A stretch of DNA of 45,055 bases from an uncultured Opitutia bacterium (GTDB lineage Bacteria; Verrucomicrobiota; Verrucomicrobiia; Opitutales; UBA953). The notes beneath the pieces were generated by a model. The model searched no databases. It worked only from the letters and a program-made list of their open reading frames with translations, and was not told where the DNA came from. The DNA is taken from the NCBI GenBank assembly GCA_903919185.1, contig CAIXHF010000090.1, positions 1 to 45,055 on the forward strand, read 5' to 3'. Below are positions 36,695 through 45,055 of the stretch, one piece after another (position 1 is the first letter of the stretch; each line of letters starts with the position of its first letter). The position numbers and the translations under genes are program-made.

Positions 36695-37588
36695 ATGGAT
36701 AATAACCGCCAAGGAGCCAAAGCGTCCTACGTTGCCCTAGTTTTTTTTCTTGGGCTATGGATGATTTTGCCGAGCGCCGTCCGTCGCTTTAACCGCGAAG
36801 CCTTCGCCGAATTTCAGGCCCCAGCCTTACACTTGGTCGGCAAAGGGCGTGACCTCGCTCGTTATTGGGAACTCAAAAGCCGCTCCCCGGAAGAACTGAC
36901 TGCCGCTGCGCGTGACCTCGCCCGAATCAACGCCGCGCTTGAGCTGAAGATCCACTCCTTAGACGACGCCCGCAAAGAGAACCTCCGCCTCCGCGAGATG
37001 CTTCGCTACCCGAAGACGGAAGAATTCGTTACGGTCGTCGCACGCGTCTCGATCCGGGAAACTTCTTCCTGGTGGCAACGTATCATTATCCGCAAAGGCC
37101 GCAGCGATGGCGTCCGCCCAGGCTGCCCCGTCGTCTTCGGTGACCGCGTCATCGGCCGAGTGAGCATCGTCCACTTGACCACGAGCGAGGTTGATCTCGT
37201 CACCAGCCCGGTCTTCCGCTGCACCGCTTTTCTGGAAGGCGACGAACAATACCACGTCGTCCACGTCAGCGGTCAGGCCGGCCTGGCGCTCTCCGCCCCC
37301 CGCGCCCTGGTCTCCATCATCCCGCTCGATTACAGTCCACCTGCCGGCCAAGTCGCGAAGGTCATGACCACGGGTCTGGGCGGGGTCTTCCCCTCCGGCC
37401 TCACGTTGGGCACGCTAGAAACAGGCGTTCAGTCGACCGCCGAAAAACACCTGCAGACGGGCGCCCTCACCCCCGCCAAAGAACTTAGCTTCATCCAAGA
37501 AGTGTCGGTACTGATTCCCAAATACCCCACCGCGGGTGAAATTCTACTCACCCCGGCCGATAGCGCCAAACCGGAAGAATTCCGATGA
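36695..37588 (+). CDS. mreC: Rod shape-determining protein MreC
   Basis: One N-terminal TM helix, coiled coil, then RVSIRETSSWWQRIIIRKGRSDGVRPGCPVVFGDRVIGRVSIV; position after mreB. Confidence 0.9.
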   Translation: MDNNRQGAKASYVALVFFLGLWMILPSAVRRFNREAFAEFQAPALHLVGKGRDLARYWELKSRSPEELTAAARDLARINAALELKIHSLDDARKENLRLREMLRYPKTEEFVTVVARVSIRETSSWWQRIIIRKGRSDGVRPGCPVVFGDRVIGRVSIVHLTTSEVDLVTSPVFRCTAFLEGDEQYHVVHVSGQAGLALSAPRALVSIIPLDYSPPAGQVAKVMTTGLGGVFPSGLTLGTLETGVQSTAEKHLQTGALTPAKELSFIQEVSVLIPKYPTAGEILLTPADSAKPEEFR

Positions 37589-38115
37589 GCCTGAGCTGGT
37601 CCTGGCTTTTCCTCCTGCTAGCGACCTTCCCATGGTTGCTCGGCGTCGACCTGCTCTCGGACGCAATGGCCACCTCGGGCGTCTGCCTCTTCATCTCGGG
37701 TGCAGCCATTATTGCGCCCTGCCGACGGCTCCGTCGCTGGCAAGCAGTACTCTTCTCCGCCTGCGTAGGCTTCCTCTTCGAATCCCTGCGCCCCATCCCC
37801 GATGGATCGCTGGCGCTCCTCTTGGTCTTGGTGGCCATCTACTTGACCTCCCACCGCGCCGAGATTCGTGACATGCCGAAGATGTTTGGAGCGGCCGTCC
37901 TCGTGAATGGCCTTGCCTGCACGGCTTGGTTCATCGCCGCCGGCCTGGCCCATATGAAAGAGGTCCCCCTACTTTCGCTGCACTTCCTCGGCCAATGGTT
38001 ATTGCATCTGCTGCTCGCGACCATCCTGGCGGTGTTACTGCTGGTGCCGCTGACCTTGGTCCAGAACTTCGCCATGGATAAGGTCGGCGTCCCCCAACCC
38101 GACGAAGTCTTATGA
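37585..38115 (+). CDS. mreD: MreD-like integral membrane protein
   Basis: Small polytopic protein between mreC and mrdA with 4-nt overlaps on both sides. Confidence 0.7.
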   Translation: MSLSWSWLFLLLATFPWLLGVDLLSDAMATSGVCLFISGAAIIAPCRRLRRWQAVLFSACVGFLFESLRPIPDGSLALLLVLVAIYLTSHRAEIRDMPKMFGAAVLVNGLACTAWFIAAGLAHMKEVPLLSLHFLGQWLLHLLLATILAVLLLVPLTLVQNFAMDKVGVPQPDEVL

Positions 38116-40193
38116 AGGACATCGACGGACAGAATCCCTCCGCCCCTTCGGACCCCATTTCCGCCTGGCGGCTGCACGCAATCTTCTTCTTTTTCTGCGC
38201 CGGCTTTGTCTACGTGGCCTTCGGCTTGGGTTATCGCCAACTCTTCCAAAGCGTCGACCTCACCAGCCAGTCTGACAACCAAAGCCGGCGCGTCGTCATC
38301 CAACCATCGTCGCGTGGTAAGATTTTTGATCGTAACGGTTACGTCCTCGTCGATAACCGCGTCCGCTGGAGTGTGAAGGCAGACTTACTCGCGCTCCAGC
38401 CTGAGTTCCGGAAGGAATACCTCGAACTGCTCAAGCAGGAGAAGGCGCGCGTCCCCGACCGGCGCCCCGACTACGACCAACTTCAGCAAACCGCGCGCCT
38501 CAACGTGCTTAATGCTTGGCTGACCAAAATCTGGTTTGTCATCGACTCGACGAATCAGAAAGTGAAGAAAGGCGCCGCCAAGGTTAAGTCCACCCCCGAC
38601 CTGCATCCGGAAGAGCGCATGGTGCACCCCGACGCCCTGAAAAAGCACCTGACCGAACGCCGCGCCCTGAAATTCCCGCTCATTCTTGACCTGGCTTTTT
38701 TAAACTCTGGCCATGCCGTGACGCCCGAGGAAGGCAATCGGGCCGTCGCCCGCTTCATTGAGCAATTCCCGGTCCATGGGCCCATTACCCTCGAAGCCGA
38801 CATGGTGCGCTCCTACCCTAATGGGAAGTTAGCCTCCCACGTCTTAGGTTACGTGCGTGACTCCGATGTCCTCAAAGGCCAACTCGACGACGTGGTCGAC
38901 GATGAATTCGTCAACCTACAAAAACTTGGCTACTCTGGCAAAAAAGGCGCCGATGGAATCGAGGCGACCTACAACGAAGTCCTCTCCGGACACTGCGGCT
39001 GGCAACTCTGGACCAAGACATCTTCCGGCTATAACAAGGATCTGCTCCGATTCGATGCCCCGAAGCAGGGCTCGGACGTGGGGCTTTCACTGGATACCAA
39101 GATTCAGAAATCGGCCGAAGATGCCTTGGCCAAAATTGTGGATTCCCAAGGTAAGCCTCTCCCCGCGGCCGCGGTCATGCTCGACGTCAATACGGGGGAA
39201 ATCCTGGCCTTGGCTAGCCAGCCCTCTTTTAACCCTAACGAAATGGCGGACCGCGTCACCCAGGCCTACTTTCACCAAGTGAACTCGGAAGGCGGCTGGC
39301 TGAACCGCGCGACCCAAGGTCTTTACGCCCCGGGCTCGACCTTCAAGTTAATCACCGCCACGGCGGGCATGCGCGCCGGTAAAATAGACTGGGACGATAT
39401 CTTGGACTGTGGTCCCAGTTATCTGGTCGGAGGACGCGCCTTCCCCGAACATGAACCGTCTGGTTACGGGCAAGTCGATCTCGAGAAGATGCTCGCCGTC
39501 TCCTGTAACGTCTGGAACTACCAGGTCGGCCTAAAGACGGGACCAGAAAATCTCGCCAAGGAAGCCCGCCGTTTCGGACTCGATGCCCCCTTGCTGCAAA
39601 AGCCGGCAGAGCACGACAACCACTCCACCACCGAGCTCCCGAATCCGGCGACGCACATGGTCGTCCCGGATCGCGCCTACAAGCAACGGGTGACGGGGCA
39701 GCCTTGGACCGATGGCGACACCGCTAACACCTCCATCGGACAAGGCTACCTACTCACGACCCCGCTGCACATGGCGTGCGTGGCCGCCTCGATTGCCCGC
39801 GGCGAGACGCGCACGACGCCGACCATCATCCATGATCCGGGCCGCGATGGGCGCCATGCCGGCGCCGAACCCATTGGCCTGACCACGCCGCAACTCCAAG
39901 CCTTACGCGAAGGCATGCTGCGTTGCGTCGAGGAAGGCACCGCCAAGAGCGTGCGGATTCCCGGCCTACCTTACGCAGCAAAGACCGGCACTTCCGAATA
40001 CATTAAGAACGGCGAAAAGGCTCACCTCGCCTGGATCGTCGGCTACGCCCCAGCGGACAACCCCGTGGTTGCCTTCTGTGTGCTCGTGGAAGGCCAACTC
40101 GACACGAGCACCTGGGGCGGCAAGACGGCTGGACCCGTCGCGCGAGACATGATCCTCGCTTGGCAGACCGCGGCCGACAAGAAAGATAAATAG
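38112..40193 (+). CDS. mrdA: Penicillin-binding protein 2 (transpeptidase)
   Basis: RGKIFDRNGYVLVDN; YAPGSTFKLITA (SxxK), SCN, AAKTGTSEY (KTG); follows mreBCD. Confidence 0.93.
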   Translation: MKDIDGQNPSAPSDPISAWRLHAIFFFFCAGFVYVAFGLGYRQLFQSVDLTSQSDNQSRRVVIQPSSRGKIFDRNGYVLVDNRVRWSVKADLLALQPEFRKEYLELLKQEKARVPDRRPDYDQLQQTARLNVLNAWLTKIWFVIDSTNQKVKKGAAKVKSTPDLHPEERMVHPDALKKHLTERRALKFPLILDLAFLNSGHAVTPEEGNRAVARFIEQFPVHGPITLEADMVRSYPNGKLASHVLGYVRDSDVLKGQLDDVVDDEFVNLQKLGYSGKKGADGIEATYNEVLSGHCGWQLWTKTSSGYNKDLLRFDAPKQGSDVGLSLDTKIQKSAEDALAKIVDSQGKPLPAAAVMLDVNTGEILALASQPSFNPNEMADRVTQAYFHQVNSEGGWLNRATQGLYAPGSTFKLITATAGMRAGKIDWDDILDCGPSYLVGGRAFPEHEPSGYGQVDLEKMLAVSCNVWNYQVGLKTGPENLAKEARRFGLDAPLLQKPAEHDNHSTTELPNPATHMVVPDRAYKQRVTGQPWTDGDTANTSIGQGYLLTTPLHMACVAASIARGETRTTPTIIHDPGRDGRHAGAEPIGLTTPQLQALREGMLRCVEEGTAKSVRIPGLPYAAKTGTSEYIKNGEKAHLAWIVGYAPADNPVVAFCVLVEGQLDTSTWGGKTAGPVARDMILAWQTAADKKDK

Positions 40194-40196
40194 GCC

Positions 40197-40682
40197 CTAG
40201 CGAATGTAGACCAGCGTTCCGACCGAAACGCGGTCAAAGAGCGCGATGACATCGGCATCCGCTAGCAGCACGCAGCCGTGGCTATTGGGCGTGCCCAACT
40301 GAGCGTGCTGATTCGTACCATGGACGTAGACGTAGCGTTGCTGGGTGTCGACGACCTGCCCAGCGGCATTGGTGCCGGCGTTATGTCCGGGCTCAAGGCC
40401 AGCTAACCAAAGAATCCGCGAAGTAATGAGGTTATCCTCGGCCGACGGCCAGTCGGACCAGACTTTGCCCGTCGGTTGCCGCGCCTTAAAAACCATGCCC
40501 GTGAGAGCGCCGGCGCCGATCTTCTCTGACACCTGATGCAGGCCGGTAGGGGTCTGTTGCGAATCTTGGACACAGCCGCGGCCTGCCCGCGCCGTGCTGA
40601 TGGTATAGGAATCGCACCCCGCCCCATGAAAATGCCAGAGTTTTTGCTGGTCAACCGACACCAGAAGGCAATGTTCCGACAT
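40197..40682 (-). CDS. L,D-transpeptidase (YkuD domain)
   Basis: YVHGTNQHAQLGTPNSHGCVLLADADVIALFDRVSVGTLVYI (HGT…SHGC active site). Start chosen at MSEHCLLVSV (40682); an upstream ATG at 40754 would overlap the asd start. Confidence 0.88.
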   Translation of the reverse strand: MSEHCLLVSVDQQKLWHFHGAGCDSYTISTARAGRGCVQDSQQTPTGLHQVSEKIGAGALTGMVFKARQPTGKVWSDWPSAEDNLITSRILWLAGLEPGHNAGTNAAGQVVDTQQRYVYVHGTNQHAQLGTPNSHGCVLLADADVIALFDRVSVGTLVYIR

Positions 40683-40747
40683 GGATACACCCAATGCCTC
40701 AAGGCGTTCGGCGAACTCTTTTTTCAAAACCAAGGATAACTCAGAAC

Positions 40748-41767
40748 ATGGCATATCGAATTGGCATCGTGGGCGTGACCGGCGCGGTCGGTCAAGAACT
40801 GCTGGCGTTGATGGCCAAGCGAAAGTTCCCTGTTACCGAGCTCCGCCCCCTCGCTTCGGCCCGTTCGGCTGGGTCTAAGGTCAGCTATGGTGGTCAGGAT
40901 TGGACCGTTCAGGAGGCCAAGCCAGAGGCCTTTGAAGGCCTAGATTTCGTTATCTTCAGCGCCGGCGGCTCGGTTTCCCTCGCCCTGGCCCCTGAAGCGG
41001 TCAAGCGCGGGGTCATCGTCATCGATAATAGCTCGGCCTTCCGCATGGACCCGACGGTCCCCCTCGTGGTCCCGGAGATCAACGCCCAAGCCCTGGACAA
41101 CCACCAAGGCATCATCGCGAACCCGAACTGCTCCACAGCCATCGCTTTGATGGGCCTCTTCCCCCTGCACCAAGCCTTCGGCCTAAAGCGCTTCTTCGCT
41201 TCGACCTACCAAGCGGTCTCTGGTACCGGCGCCGAGGCCATGCGCGAACTCGACACGCAAGTCCGGGCGTGGGCTAAGGGCGAAGCCTCGCCGCCCAAGG
41301 TCTACCCGCACACCATCGCCTTCAACCTCATCCCGCAGGTCGACTCCTTTCAAGAAGATGGCTACACGAAGGAAGAAATGAAGATGTTGCACGAGGGCCG
41401 TAAAATCATGGGCCTGCCCGACCTCAAGGTCACGACGACCTGCGTCCGCGTCCCCGTCTTCCGCGCGCACTCGATCGCGATCAGCGCCGAGTTCGAACGG
41501 CCGGTCGACCTTGCGGTCGCCCGCGCGGCGATTGCCGCCTTTCCCGGCGCCGAAGTCTGCGACGAACCCGCCAAGAAGCTTTACCCCATGCCGCTGGATT
41601 ATGCCGGCAAGGAAAAGTGCGGCGTGGGCCGCCTCCGTAAGGATACGCTTTTCGACAATGGCCTGTCCCTCTGGGTCAGCGGCGACCAGCTCTGGAAAGG
41701 TGCGGCGCTCAACGCCATCCAGATTGCCGAAGCCCTCCACGCCCGCGGCCGGCTGGCCCGCCGCTAA
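40748..41767 (+). CDS. asd: Aspartate-semialdehyde dehydrogenase
   Basis: MAYRIGIVGVTGAVGQELLALMAKRKFP; IANPNCSTAIALMGLFPLH; STYQAVSGTGAEAM. Confidence 0.95.
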   Translation: MAYRIGIVGVTGAVGQELLALMAKRKFPVTELRPLASARSAGSKVSYGGQDWTVQEAKPEAFEGLDFVIFSAGGSVSLALAPEAVKRGVIVIDNSSAFRMDPTVPLVVPEINAQALDNHQGIIANPNCSTAIALMGLFPLHQAFGLKRFFASTYQAVSGTGAEAMRELDTQVRAWAKGEASPPKVYPHTIAFNLIPQVDSFQEDGYTKEEMKMLHEGRKIMGLPDLKVTTTCVRVPVFRAHSIAISAEFERPVDLAVARAAIAAFPGAEVCDEPAKKLYPMPLDYAGKEKCGVGRLRKDTLFDNGLSLWVSGDQLWKGAALNAIQIAEALHARGRLARR

Positions 41768-41770
41768 GCC

Positions 41771-42334
41771 ATGGCTCGGTCCAATGATCGAGCGCCCCGC
41801 CACGCGGACCTCAATAAGCCCATCCGACAGCTGGATGAGACGGATATCCCTGCCCTGCTCGCGCTGCATAAGGACCCGCTCATCCTCGTCCTCGACGGCG
41901 TCCAAGACCCGCATAACCTCGGGGCTTGCCTCCGGACCGCCGATTGCGCGGGTTGCGCCTTCGTCGTCACGACCCGCAAGAACTCCTCACCGGTCAACGA
42001 TACGGTCCGCAAGGTCGCCGTCGGCGCGGCTGAGCACATGCCCATCGTCCAGGCCCACAACCTCCGCAACGCCTTGGTGAAACTCAAAGAGGGCGGCGTC
42101 TGGATTGCCGGCACCAGCGACCACAAGACGAGCCAATCCCTGTTTACTGCTAAACTGACCGGATCGCTCGCGCTTGTCATGGGCGCAGAGGGCGACGGCA
42201 TCCGTCACCTGACAGCAGAAACCTGCGATTTCTTGGTGCGCATCCCAATGCTGGGAGCCGTCCCTTGCCTCAACGTGTCCGTCTCCGCGGGTGTCTGCCT
42301 CTTTGAAGCCGTCCGGCAGCGCGGTCACCGCTAA
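41771..42334 (+). CDS. rlmB: TrmH/SpoU family RNA 2'-O-methyltransferase (RlmB-like)
   Basis: LILVLDGVQDPHNLGACLRTADCAG, LALVMGAEGDGI, RIPMLGAVPCLNVSVSAGVCLFEAVRQ. Short protein with a reduced N-terminal domain, so orthology to rlmB is less certain. Confidence 0.8.
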   Translation: MARSNDRAPRHADLNKPIRQLDETDIPALLALHKDPLILVLDGVQDPHNLGACLRTADCAGCAFVVTTRKNSSPVNDTVRKVAVGAAEHMPIVQAHNLRNALVKLKEGGVWIAGTSDHKTSQSLFTAKLTGSLALVMGAEGDGIRHLTAETCDFLVRIPMLGAVPCLNVSVSAGVCLFEAVRQRGHR

Positions 42335-42390
42335 GGGCTATTTATCCTTTACCCACGGCAGGCAAAGCCCTTTGCTGGCAGTCGTTCAAG

Positions 42391-42462
42391 GGCCGGATAG
42401 CTCAATGGTAGAGCAGTTGACTTTTAATCAATTGGTTCCGGGTTCGAGTCCCGGTCCGGCCA
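42391..42462 (+). tRNA. tRNA-Lys (anticodon UUU)
   Basis: GGCCGGA/TCCGGCC acceptor stem; GCTC/GAGC D-stem; GTTGA-CTTTTAA-TCAAT anticodon arm; CCGGG-TTCGAGT-CCCGG T-arm. Confidence 0.95.
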
Positions 42463-42483
42463 CTTTGAACACCGCTTTACGGT

Positions 42484-42503
42484 CAGGCCCCTTGGCCTGT
42501 TTT
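42484..42503 (+). terminator. Rho-independent terminator between the tRNA-Lys genes
   Basis: CAGGCC-CCTT-GGCCTG-TTTT: perfect 6-bp stem with T run. Confidence 0.7.
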
Positions 42504-42553
42504 CGTGCTTGAAAAAATCCCGCTAGTCCGCACTCCTTCACGTTCCGCTGTCT

Positions 42554-42957
<404 letters not shown>

Positions 42958-43038
42958 GACTCCATAAATATGAAAAGCCCAGACCCCGGCAGGCAACGGT
43001 GCGACCGTAGGGTTGATGGCCTATCAATAATATCAGTT

Positions 43039-44880
43039 TCACTCTACCGTCACCGACTTTGCCAGGTTGCGGGGCTGGTCAATCGAACAGCCGCGCAGGC
43101 GGGCCACGTGATAGGCCAAGAGCTGCAAAGCCACGGCCGCAGGAATCGTCGCGACCAAGGGATCACAATCCGGAATGACTATGCGGTCATCGGCAATGGT
43201 GTCCGCGGACTGACCCGCCGTCACGACCGCAATGATCCGCGCCCCGCGGGCTTTACATTCCTCCGCATTACTCCAGACTTTATCCAACTGCGGCGAGCGA
43301 TTCGCCAGCACGACGACGGGTGTCCCCGGGGTGAGCAAAGCAATGGGACCATGTTTCATCTCGGCCGCATGATAGCCCTCGGCGTGAACATAAGAGATTT
43401 CTTTGAGCTTCAAGGCGCCTTCCAGGGCAACCGGGTGCATCGGACCACGACCTAAAAAGAATGCGTGCTCGGCGGCGGCCATGCGGGCGGCCACCGCAGC
43501 GATGGCATCGTTCTGGGCCAAGACCTGCTCGATGAGCTCCGGCAACCGTGCCAGTTCCGCGACCAGCGCCCTGCCCCGCTCCAAGGAAAGGCGCCGCCCA
43601 CGGCCTAACCGCAGGGCCATCAGCAAAAGGACGGCCACCTGACCAGTGAAAGCCTTCGTCGAGGCCACCGAGATTTCGGGGCCAGCATGAATGAAGACGC
43701 CTTGCCCCGTTTCGCGGGCGATGGTCGATCCCACGACGTTGACGAGCCCGAGGACCAGGGCGCCTTTGGCCTTAGCCTCCCGCACGGCGGCCAAGGTGTC
43801 CGCGGTTTCGCCGGATTGTGAGATGGCTAAGACGAGGTCGTGGCTACCGACCAAGGGATTCCGATAGCGGAATTCGGCAGCCGGTTGCACCTCGGCATTG
43901 AGGTCAGCCAAATCTTCAAAGGCAAATTCACCGACTTGGCCGGCATGCAAGGAGGTCCCACACCCGACAAGGACGATGCGCTGAATCTCGGCTAAGTCAC
44001 GCGAGGAGGTCCCCATGCCGGCTAACACCGCGGTACCGTGCTCGGCATCGAGTCGACCACGTAAGGCATTACGGACGGATTCCGGCTGCTCGTAGATTTC
44101 CTTGAGCATGAAGTGCTCGTAGCCGCCTTTTTCCACCGCGCCAGCGGCCAACCCTAATTCCGCGACTTCGCGTTCGCGGATGACATCGTGGCGATCGCGG
44201 ATATCGACGCTATCGGCGGTGAGGACTGCGATATCACCGTCGTCTAAATAGATGACGCGGCGGGTATGCGCCACCAAGGCCGCCGCATCCGAGGCCACGA
44301 GGGTCTCACCCTCGCCTAAGCCCAAGACCAAGGGACTACCCTTACGGGCCACCACCAGCACGCCCGGTTGGTCGACCGCTAATACGGCGATACCATAGGC
44401 ACCTTCGACTTGGGCCAAGGCCTGCCCCACCGCCTTACGCAGGTCGCCTTGATAATGCTCACCAATCAAACGGGCTAAGGCCTCGGTATCGGTTTCAGAG
44501 ACAAAGACATGGCCCTTGGCCTCCAAGCGAGCGCGGATCGCCCGATAGTTCTCAATGATGCCGTTATGCACTAAACAAAGTCGTCCTTCCGCGGCCGCAT
44601 GCGGATGGGCATTCGCCTCTGTCGGTGCGCCATGCGTCGCCCAGCGGGTGTGCGCGATCCCCGTCTGCGCCGCCACTTGGGCTGATGGCGGCAACTCAGC
44701 GTTCACTTTCTCCGTTAAGCGGGCGACCTTACCCACGGCCCGAACAGTAGTCAGCTGACCGCTCGGCCCCTGCAACGCGACCCCAGCAGAATCGTACCCG
44801 CGGTACTCCAAGCGGCGTAAGCCACCAAGGAGAATGGGGAGCGCGGGCTGTCGACCGACATATCCGATGATGCCACACAT
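43039..44880 (-). CDS. glmS: Glutamine--fructose-6-phosphate aminotransferase (isomerizing)
   Basis: MCGIIGYVGRQPALPILLGGLRRLEYRGYDSAGVAL; GIAHTRWATHG; SIS domains (SQSGETADTLAA, STKAFTGQVAVL); ends NLAKSVTVE. Confidence 0.97.
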   Translation of the reverse strand: MCGIIGYVGRQPALPILLGGLRRLEYRGYDSAGVALQGPSGQLTTVRAVGKVARLTEKVNAELPPSAQVAAQTGIAHTRWATHGAPTEANAHPHAAAEGRLCLVHNGIIENYRAIRARLEAKGHVFVSETDTEALARLIGEHYQGDLRKAVGQALAQVEGAYGIAVLAVDQPGVLVVARKGSPLVLGLGEGETLVASDAAALVAHTRRVIYLDDGDIAVLTADSVDIRDRHDVIREREVAELGLAAGAVEKGGYEHFMLKEIYEQPESVRNALRGRLDAEHGTAVLAGMGTSSRDLAEIQRIVLVGCGTSLHAGQVGEFAFEDLADLNAEVQPAAEFRYRNPLVGSHDLVLAISQSGETADTLAAVREAKAKGALVLGLVNVVGSTIARETGQGVFIHAGPEISVASTKAFTGQVAVLLLMALRLGRGRRLSLERGRALVAELARLPELIEQVLAQNDAIAAVAARMAAAEHAFFLGRGPMHPVALEGALKLKEISYVHAEGYHAAEMKHGPIALLTPGTPVVVLANRSPQLDKVWSNAEECKARGARIIAVVTAGQSADTIADDRIVIPDCDPLVATIPAAVALQLLAYHVARLRGCSIDQPRNLAKSVTVE

Positions 44881-44881
44881 C

Positions 44882-45055
44882 TTAAACGAGGTCGCGGTCG
44901 ACGACGTCCGCTGGTCGCGTGGTTAGGCCCGGCCAAATCTTTCGACCTGGGTAAATCGAAGTATGGATACCCGTGTGCACGCCGTCGCCGATGATGGCGC
45001 CGAACTTACGACGGCCGGTGTCAATGAGTTCGCCCGCGACCATCGAACGATGCGG
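44882..45055 (-). CDS. C-terminus of a sugar-phosphate nucleotidyltransferase/GlmU-like left-handed beta-helix protein (partial at window edge)
   Basis: Reverse-strand translation PHRSMVAGELIDTGRRKFGAIIGDGVHTGIHTSIYPGRKIWPGLTTRPADVVDRDLV*; located immediately upstream of glmS. Confidence 0.75.
   Translation of the reverse strand, partial: PHRSMVAGELIDTGRRKFGAIIGDGVHTGIHTSIYPGRKIWPGLTTRPADVVDRDLV

Noticed and set aside
40683-40754. Upstream start for the L,D-transpeptidase
   Set aside because: Would overlap the asd start codon divergently and leave no promoter space; an ATG at 40682 gives a complete YkuD domain.
44881-44881. glmS ribozyme/riboswitch upstream of glmS
   Set aside because: Only one base separates glmS from the preceding same-strand coding sequence, so there is no room for a leader ribozyme.

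Overview
The window looks like a GC-rich chromosomal segment from a PVC-group bacterium, probably a verrucomicrobium. That placement is inferred from the PVC-type dehydrogenase/HEAT/cytochrome c protein and general gene style. Most genes are housekeeping: panE, nadB, a CorC/HlyC-type CNNM-CBS protein, hisF, dtd, an isochorismate synthase, metG, trpB, yicC, an HU-like protein, hisS, murJ, uppP, mreBCD-mrdA, an L,D-transpeptidase, asd, an rlmB-like methyltransferase, two tRNA-Lys genes and glmS. Three areas stand out. (1) A Pls/PosA-like single-module membrane NRPS (adenylation, carrier, then three acetyltransferase-like/left-handed beta-helix domains separated by TM helices) is tightly spaced with a divergent 4'-phosphopantetheinyl transferase and sits at the end of a hisS-murJ gene run. 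It is a candidate for making an undescribed isopeptide polymer or envelope-linked product. (2) A decayed lutABC (L-lactate oxidation) operon lies just behind a deoxysugar (rhamnose/fucose-type) catabolic operon. It shows a TAG nonsense codon in lutA, an internal lutA deletion, loss of lutB, and a lutC 3' scar of about 38 codons that no ORF call covers. (3) A HAD-family hydrolase is fused in frame to a DUF721/DciA-like domain. Smaller observations include a tandem zinc-ribbon protein whose 3' end is antisense to a tRNA gene, inverted repeats in several intergenic regions, and an uncharacterised protein that may be (alpha/alpha)-toroid/beta-sandwich. No CRISPR array, IS element, prophage or rRNA was seen. 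All assignments come from reading motifs; no database search was run.
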